From CAZKXU01 sp964556665 (GTDB lineage Bacteria; Bdellovibrionota_C; UBA2361; CAZKXU01), in NCBI GenBank assembly GCA_964556665.1, contig CAZKXU010000047.1:1-25337 (forward strand): a stretch of DNA of 25,337 bases, written 5' to 3'. Shown here piece after piece: positions 22,150-25,337 of the stretch. Position numbers and translations under genes: made by a program. The number at the start of each line of letters is the position of its first letter. Position 1 is the first letter of the stretch. The notes under the pieces were generated by a model. It worked only from the letters and a program-made list of their open reading frames with translations, was not told the DNA's origin and made no database searches.

Positions 22150-22473
22150 ATGAAGGATTCGCAAGCCAACACCGCCCCAACCCAGCAAAATAAGCGTGAC
22201 CGCGCTGTCGCACTGCAATATAACGATATTGAAACATTGCCACGGGTGATTGCAAGTGGTGCAGGGGATCTAGCGCGCAGAATAGTGGAGCTCGCCAAGG
22301 CAAGCGATGTTCCAATCCAGAAGAATGAGGCATTAACAGATGTCCTCAAGGACGTTCAGGTTGGGGCATATATCAATAAAGAGAGCTTTCGTTTGGTTGC
22401 TGAAATAATATCATTTCTCTTCCACCATGACATGCAATGGCAAGAGAAGCACAAACAGCTTGATATAAAATAG
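22150..22473 (+). CDS. Soluble FlhB cytoplasmic-domain homologue (FhlB/YlqH type)
   Basis: This 107-residue protein lacks the membrane part of FlhB/YscU/EscU and matches only their C-terminal cytoplasmic domain. AVALQYNDIETLPRVIASGAGDLARRIVELA corresponds to the segment after the autocleavage site. PIQKNEALTDVLKDVQVGAYI contains the PI..N..L...L pattern, and the ending FRLVAEIISFLF fits too. The NPTH cleavage motif is absent. Stand-alone versions are thought to stand in for, or modulate, the substrate-specificity domain of type III export. No other export gene is in the window. It is co-oriented with 21643-22134 and meets DUF5989 gene 22479-22637 tail to tail. Confidence 0.8.
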   Translation: MKDSQANTAPTQQNKRDRAVALQYNDIETLPRVIASGAGDLARRIVELAKASDVPIQKNEALTDVLKDVQVGAYINKESFRLVAEIISFLFHHDMQWQEKHKQLDIK

Positions 22474-22478
22474 TCTAT

Positions 22479-22637
22479 CTAAAAGAGGGCGTAGATAAAT
22501 GGGGAAAGAGCAGATCCCTGAGTGACTACAATTAATAATCCTAAGAGAAGGAATACTGTAACCATTGGAATAAGCCACCAAGCTTTCTTTTCCATTAACA
22601 ATGAATATATCTGTTTTACTGTTCCTGCTTTGCTCAT
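22479..22637 (-). CDS. DUF5989-type small membrane protein
   Basis: This short gene encodes 52 residues: an N-terminal charged helix (SKAGTVKQIYSLLMEKKAWW), one membrane segment at about 22-39 (LIPMVTVFLLLGLLIVVT), and the ending QGSALSPFIYALF. The KKxWWLxP...LTQGSAxxPFIYxLF pattern is the signature of DUF5989 peptides, often found beside carbamoyltransferase and SGNH-hydrolase genes in polysaccharide loci; their function is unknown. AGGA lies about seven bases upstream of the ATG. Here it follows a MerR-like gene by 11 bases, so the two are probably co-transcribed. Its usual partners are absent from the adjoining genes. Confidence 0.85.
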   Translation of the reverse strand: MSKAGTVKQIYSLLMEKKAWWLIPMVTVFLLLGLLIVVTQGSALSPFIYALF

Positions 22638-22648
22638 ATAAAATCCTA

Positions 22649-23128
22649 TTATGCCGCTTTCTTCATTACCTGATTGTCAATAATGCGGTCAACCTCTTCA
22701 ATTAATGATCCGATCGCGTAAGCCCAAACATACTGCCCTGCTTTTTTGCCAGTTAGCACTTCAGCTATCTCTGCTTTGTCATGCACTCTATGCTTCGTGT
22801 AAAGCTGTCTGCCGTCAGTAAGAAGTATAATATCCTGGCACTCATTATGTAGCTTAGGAAGTTTTTTTCGTAAGTAATCAAGACCACGACGGAATCTATT
22901 TACAGGTAAGCCTTCAGCTTTCATTCGAAATAGCCAACAGAGTAGGATTAGGTCAGAGTAGGTATAGCGAGCACGACCTCGTGATGTTAGCTTGCCGCTA
23001 GCAGGGACTAAGTTTGTGCGTCCATAGTAATTAAGTAAGGCTAGTCCAATTTTTTCTGCGCCGCCTGTTAGAGTGCGAAGAATCGACTGCACCTGCTTAG
23101 CAGTAAACTCCCATTCGGTGATATCCAT
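22649..23128 (-). CDS. MerR-like helix-turn-helix DNA-binding protein
   Basis: This 159-residue protein contains a MerR-type winged helix at about residues 45-92: LTSRGRARYTYSDLILLCWLFRMKAEGLPVNRFRRGLDYLRK. This matches the helix-turn-helix, the RYTYSDL wing and the helix that follows (SDLxxLxxxxxLxxxGLpxxxxRxxL). There is no typical long coiled-coil dimerisation helix or effector-binding cysteine cluster. Instead there is a small domain with ILLTDGRQLYTKH and AEVLTGKKAGQYVWAYAIG, resembling the Adenylate-free MerR-like proteins found in many environmental genomes. It probably regulates transcription in the cytoplasm. It is upstream of and close to the DUF5989 gene. Confidence 0.75.
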   Translation of the reverse strand: MDITEWEFTAKQVQSILRTLTGGAEKIGLALLNYYGRTNLVPASGKLTSRGRARYTYSDLILLCWLFRMKAEGLPVNRFRRGLDYLRKKLPKLHNECQDIILLTDGRQLYTKHRVHDKAEIAEVLTGKKAGQYVWAYAIGSLIEEVDRIIDNQVMKKAA

Positions 23129-23268
23129 AATGTAATGTCCCCTGTGAATAAGATAGCTAACTTATCAAAAGTACCGGTAGAAATAGCTTCTGTCAATTAG
23201 TATTCTACGCCGTTCTAGATTCTTAAGGAAATCTAGGTTATTTGTAACTACTCATTAAGTATGGGTAT

Positions 23269-23368
23269 TCTCCTTGTCCTCGTCTTCGTCTGAATTCTTT
23301 GCCCTAGCCCGAGTGGACTGGGACGAGGGTAAGGATTTCGGACAAGGACGAGGGCTGGAACAAGGAGA
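23269..23368. repeat. GGACAAGGACGAGG-type inverted repeat
   Basis: TCTCCTTGT-CCTCGTC (23269-23284) has an inverted counterpart in GACGAGG (23347-23353) and ACAAGGAGA (23360-23368). Extra GACGAGG units lie between (near 23322). The units belong to a CCTTGTCCTCGTC family that is common between genes in environmental bacteria. The rest of the intergenic region 23129-23395 shows nothing else. Confidence 0.5.
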
Positions 23369-23395
23369 TTGCCCCCACTTTTTGAGCAATTACGG

Positions 23396-24172
23396 TTATT
23401 TTGGGTAAACTGCTAGAACTACAGGAACTTCGTCTCTACCGAGGATTGAAATTCCGGCAAAGTCAGAGATAGCACCAGGCACCTCTTTGTCTAAAAATAG
23501 CTGTGCCGAACCACCACCATCGAAATTTAGCGCATCTACGCAGGCTACTTCAGGGGCTAGTAAGATTTTTTGAAGCTTTGCTAATGATACGCCTCCAAGT
23601 GTCGCCTTTAGGCAGAATAGTATTAGGCGTGAATCACGATCGATGCAGACTCCAGAACGGCGCGCAAAAGAGGAGGCACCCTTGATGTTTTGCTGAATCT
23701 CCCCCTTCTTGATTATGATTGGGCCAGCTTGCACTGCTTCTGTAGCGGAGGAGTGCAAGAAATCTTCGCGATCTATTATCCTGATTGTGCCGCGGTTTAC
23801 CTCAAAAATACCGTTTAATAAGCTGCCACCGCGATGAAGTTCCTGTAAAATTATCCCTCTATCTACTACCAATCCAAGAGGCATGTGCTGCTCATCAAAA
23901 AAATTTGCATTTATGCCCCCCAATGCACCGGATTGCTCAATTAGGGATTTTACACTCATTCTTTTTTTTCCAAAGTCAGTGGCACGCAGCACCCCAAGAC
24001 GGTAGCGTTTAAGTGAAGTACGGAGAAGTACTAACTCGGAGGAGAAAAATGGGGTAGAGGATAGAGGTATGCTGATCTCTTCTAGATCTTCACCGATACG
24101 CTGCCAATTTATCGGTTCGCACAGAGCAGATAGCGGCAAGCAGAGTAGAATAAGAGCTATAATTAGTCTCAT
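23396..24172 (-). CDS. Phosphodiester glycosidase (NAGPA-domain) family protein
   Basis: This encodes 258 residues from the ATG at 24172, chosen because a clear signal peptide (RLIIALILLCLPLSALCEP) follows it. The frame is open to a GTG at 24253 but the extra residues would bury the signal. The NAGPA/DUF2233 domain is complete: GGINANFFD, QAGPIII, ARRSGVCIDRDSRLILF, and NFDGGGSAQLF near the C-terminus. Family members cleave phosphodiester-linked sugars such as GlcNAc-1-phosphodiesters; here the target would be an envelope or extracellular glycan. It lies about 95 bases downstream of a minus-strand intrinsic terminator and structured RNA, which may be its leader. Confidence 0.85.
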   Translation of the reverse strand: MRLIIALILLCLPLSALCEPINWQRIGEDLEEISIPLSSTPFFSSELVLLRTSLKRYRLGVLRATDFGKKRMSVKSLIEQSGALGGINANFFDEQHMPLGLVVDRGIILQELHRGGSLLNGIFEVNRGTIRIIDREDFLHSSATEAVQAGPIIIKKGEIQQNIKGASSFARRSGVCIDRDSRLILFCLKATLGGVSLAKLQKILLAPEVACVDALNFDGGGSAQLFLDKEVPGAISDFAGISILGRDEVPVVLAVYPK

Positions 24173-24267
24173 AGATGCAATTGTAACATATCTTCTTTGC
24201 CTCTGGCCAAGCCCAAAGATTATAAAGGAGTAGGCCGGAGAGAATCTCCACACAACTTTAGTTTAAT

Positions 24268-24299
24268 AAAAAAGGCCGTCTCTTTTGCAAGAGCCGGCC
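24268..24299 (-). terminator. Intrinsic terminator of the structured RNA
   Basis: On the minus strand GGCCGGCTCTT-GCAA-AAGAGACGGCC forms a 10-base-pair stem (one mismatch) with a GCAA tetraloop, immediately followed by TTTTTT. This is a textbook Rho-independent terminator. Confidence 0.85.
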
Positions 24300-24438
24300 C
24301 TGAGACTGAACTATTTTACCTCGCTAGTTCAATGGGTCTTTAGAAGCTGCGCCTCGCTACTTCTCGAGATTGGGTGGTAGTATGTGTGTGTGGTAGTAAG
24401 GAGGTCTCCCAATCTCTCAAAGCAGTATGCAGCTTCTT
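24268..24438 (-). ncRNA. Predicted structured RNA: small RNA or terminator-type leader
   Basis: Read on the minus strand, this segment folds into three parts. Part 1: AGAAGCTGC (24429-24437) pairs with GCAGCTTCT (24342-24350), enclosing GAGATTGGG (24408-24416) paired with CCCAATCTC (24366-24374). The large apical loop contains ACCTCCTTA (24397-24405) and two copies of TACTACCAC. Part 2: AGAC (24336-24339) and GAACTA (24325-24330) pair with TAGTTC (24308-24313) and GTCT (24303-24306). Part 3 is the terminator. A possible promoter (TTGCTC 24461-24466, 15 bases, GATACT 24440-24445) would start the RNA exactly at the first stem. It matches no RNA family that I know. Confidence 0.6.
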
Positions 24439-24683
24439 GAGTATCTCCGGGATTTTGTAAGAGCAAGGATAGTGCCAAAATCAGTTCTTGCTAACTACTT
24501 GGTTTGATACAGGCAAATCTTCTGCTCCTGAGCCAACTAAGAATATTCTACCGCACAGTTAAACAGCGTTATCGGAAGTTTGTGCTGTCGCATAGGAAAA
24601 ATTTTCATCGCACTCGACTATTTATGAGATGTGCAGTTTATATTTGTTGATTTTTTCAAGAGATCATTTAAGCTCTCATTAAT

Positions 24684-25211
24684 ATGGAAAGTTTAAGAGT
24701 GCGTGTTTCAGATCTGATTCAGAAGAGCAGGAAGGCTGTTAGACTATATAGTGGCGCTGAGCGAATGAGCTCGGACACTAAAGGTGAACATAGCGACACG
24801 CAGGTGGCGGTATGGCGTGAGATAAACTCTGAGCTTTTACGTGAGTTGCAAAGAAGTCTTGAACAGGCAAATTTGAAAAAGATCATTACAGACGTTTTTT
24901 CTCTGCGTGATCGCTTTCTTGCTCGTTGGCGCTGCGGCGAAGCTGACCTGCATATCAAACAGAAGGATCTTATCTATGCAGCGGAGAACGGTGATTTCGT
25001 AAAGTCGGCTTTATTAAGTACTGAGCTTTTGGTGCTCAAAGCGACTGTGCAGGCCTGTGAGGCGGTAACACATGAGTTAAACGATCTCTTGGGATCCAGT
25101 CGGCCATCCGCCATTGAGCTTACAAGACAACAGGAAGTACCACTGCAGTCAGAGCCTCGTCGGGCTCGCGTCATCCCATTACCTAAGCCTCGAGCTTCCG
25201 GGATTAAATAG
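24684..25211 (+). CDS. Helical cytoplasmic protein of unknown function
   Basis: This encodes 175 residues and I do not recognise the family. Residues 1-140 are predicted mostly helical and strongly charged (LIQKSRKAVRLY; INSELLRELQRSLEQANLKK; DVFSLRDRFLARWRCGEADL; LKATVQACEAVTHELNDLL), with spacing suggestive of a helical bundle or coiled coil. The last 35 residues are a Pro/Arg-rich tail (RRARVIPLPKPRASG). There is no signal peptide or membrane segment, and the ribosome site is weak. It follows a 430-base noncoding region and is trailed 39 bases later by repeat copy E. Secretion chaperone-like proteins of type III systems can look similar, but that is speculation. Confidence 0.65.
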   Translation: MESLRVRVSDLIQKSRKAVRLYSGAERMSSDTKGEHSDTQVAVWREINSELLRELQRSLEQANLKKIITDVFSLRDRFLARWRCGEADLHIKQKDLIYAAENGDFVKSALLSTELLVLKATVQACEAVTHELNDLLGSSRPSAIELTRQQEVPLQSEPRRARVIPLPKPRASGIK

Positions 25212-25250
25212 TTTATTTTTGGTTCCTGGCACTTGCTAGGTCTTTCAACT

Positions 25251-25337
25251 ACTGGGACCGCAGGCGTCCAGCCTGCAACGAATTATCCTAGAAAGAGCAG
25301 TTCGCATAACGATAAGGCGAAAAACGCTTGAAAACAC
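25251..25337. repeat. CTGGGACC-headed repeat running off the window (copy E)
   Basis: ACTGGGACCGCAGGCGTCCAGCCTGC opens the element with a third stem variant (GCAGGC/GCCTGC). It then runs into CCTAGAAAGAGCAGTTCG and GCGAAAAACGCTTGAAAACAC, which is the exact reverse complement of the right inner arm of copy D (13200-13249). The window ends inside the element. Confidence 0.8.

Larger units (their letters stand above)
24254..24683. other. Noncoding region between glycosidase and final gene
   Basis: This region contains the structured RNA and terminator on the minus strand. On its right, a potential pseudoknot (24451-24492) and an A+T-rich stretch lead into the last gene. No reading frame of note is present. 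Confidence 0.6.

Noticed and set aside
24268..24438. Interpretation as 6S RNA, SRP RNA or tmRNA
   Set aside because: The nested stems recall 6S RNA, but the 33-base unpaired apical loop does not fit. None of the conserved SRP (GGUCAGGUCCGGAAGGAAGCAG-like) or tmRNA sequences are present.

Overview
This window most likely comes from the chromosome of an uncultured Gram-negative bacterium of moderate G+C content. It encodes lipoproteins, a type IV-type prepilin, an NlpD-like cell-wall peptidase, the succinylase diaminopimelate pathway and phosphatidylserine decarboxylase. The prepilin resembles deltaproteobacterial major pilins, and intergenic hairpin repeats are abundant. I would guess a lineage near the former Deltaproteobacteria, but the sequence does not prove this. 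There are no rRNA or tRNA genes, transposases, integrases or CRISPR arrays.

Layout. 1-2700 (minus strand): a small secreted protein, a large repeat element, a membrane-anchored methyltransferase and a zinc-finger-less DnaJ/CbpA-type co-chaperone. 2771-4287 (plus): pcm and an nlpD-like M23 lipoprotein, an order that echoes pcm-nlpD of enterobacteria. 4232-5818 (minus): a membrane fatty acid desaturase behind a small exported protein. 5887-8861 (plus): ispG and a single-pass, helix-rich protein of unknown function. 8858-12021 (minus): a prepilin, then a probable three-gene operon of Bax inhibitor-1 protein, anchored SGNH hydrolase and a secreted cysteine-motif protein with an internal duplication. 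12417-12930: a G+C-rich orphan gene ending in a very strong hairpin, probably foreign. 13359-16391 (minus): dapC-dapD-dapE, tightly overlapped. 16461-18386 (plus): psd and a GlpD-like FAD enzyme. 18443-21498 (minus): a RibBA homologue that has lost the catalytic and zinc-binding motifs of both halves, abutting an intact HD phosphohydrolase and followed by a cysteine-rich exported protein. 21643-22473 (plus): an unknown protein and a soluble FlhB-type domain. 22479-23128 (minus): a MerR-like DNA-binding protein and a 52-residue DUF5989-type membrane peptide. 23396-24172 (minus): a phosphodiester glycosidase-family protein. 24268-24438 (minus): a predicted structured RNA. 24684-25211 (plus): an unknown helical protein.

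Three signals stand out. First, five copies of a CTGGGACC-headed hairpin repeat all lie 15-39 bases downstream of a stop codon, and their stems vary in sequence while staying base-paired. Second, the noncoding region 24268-24438 reads on the minus strand as an RNA with nested stems, an exposed CCUCCUUA loop complementary to Shine-Dalgarno sequences, a second hairpin and a textbook intrinsic terminator, placed just upstream of the glycosidase gene. Third, the apparently catalytically dead RibBA-like protein is fused end-to-start (TAA then ATG) with an HD phosphohydrolase, suggesting a repurposed nucleotide-binding or regulatory pair. Each of these can be tested by comparative searches or transcript mapping.
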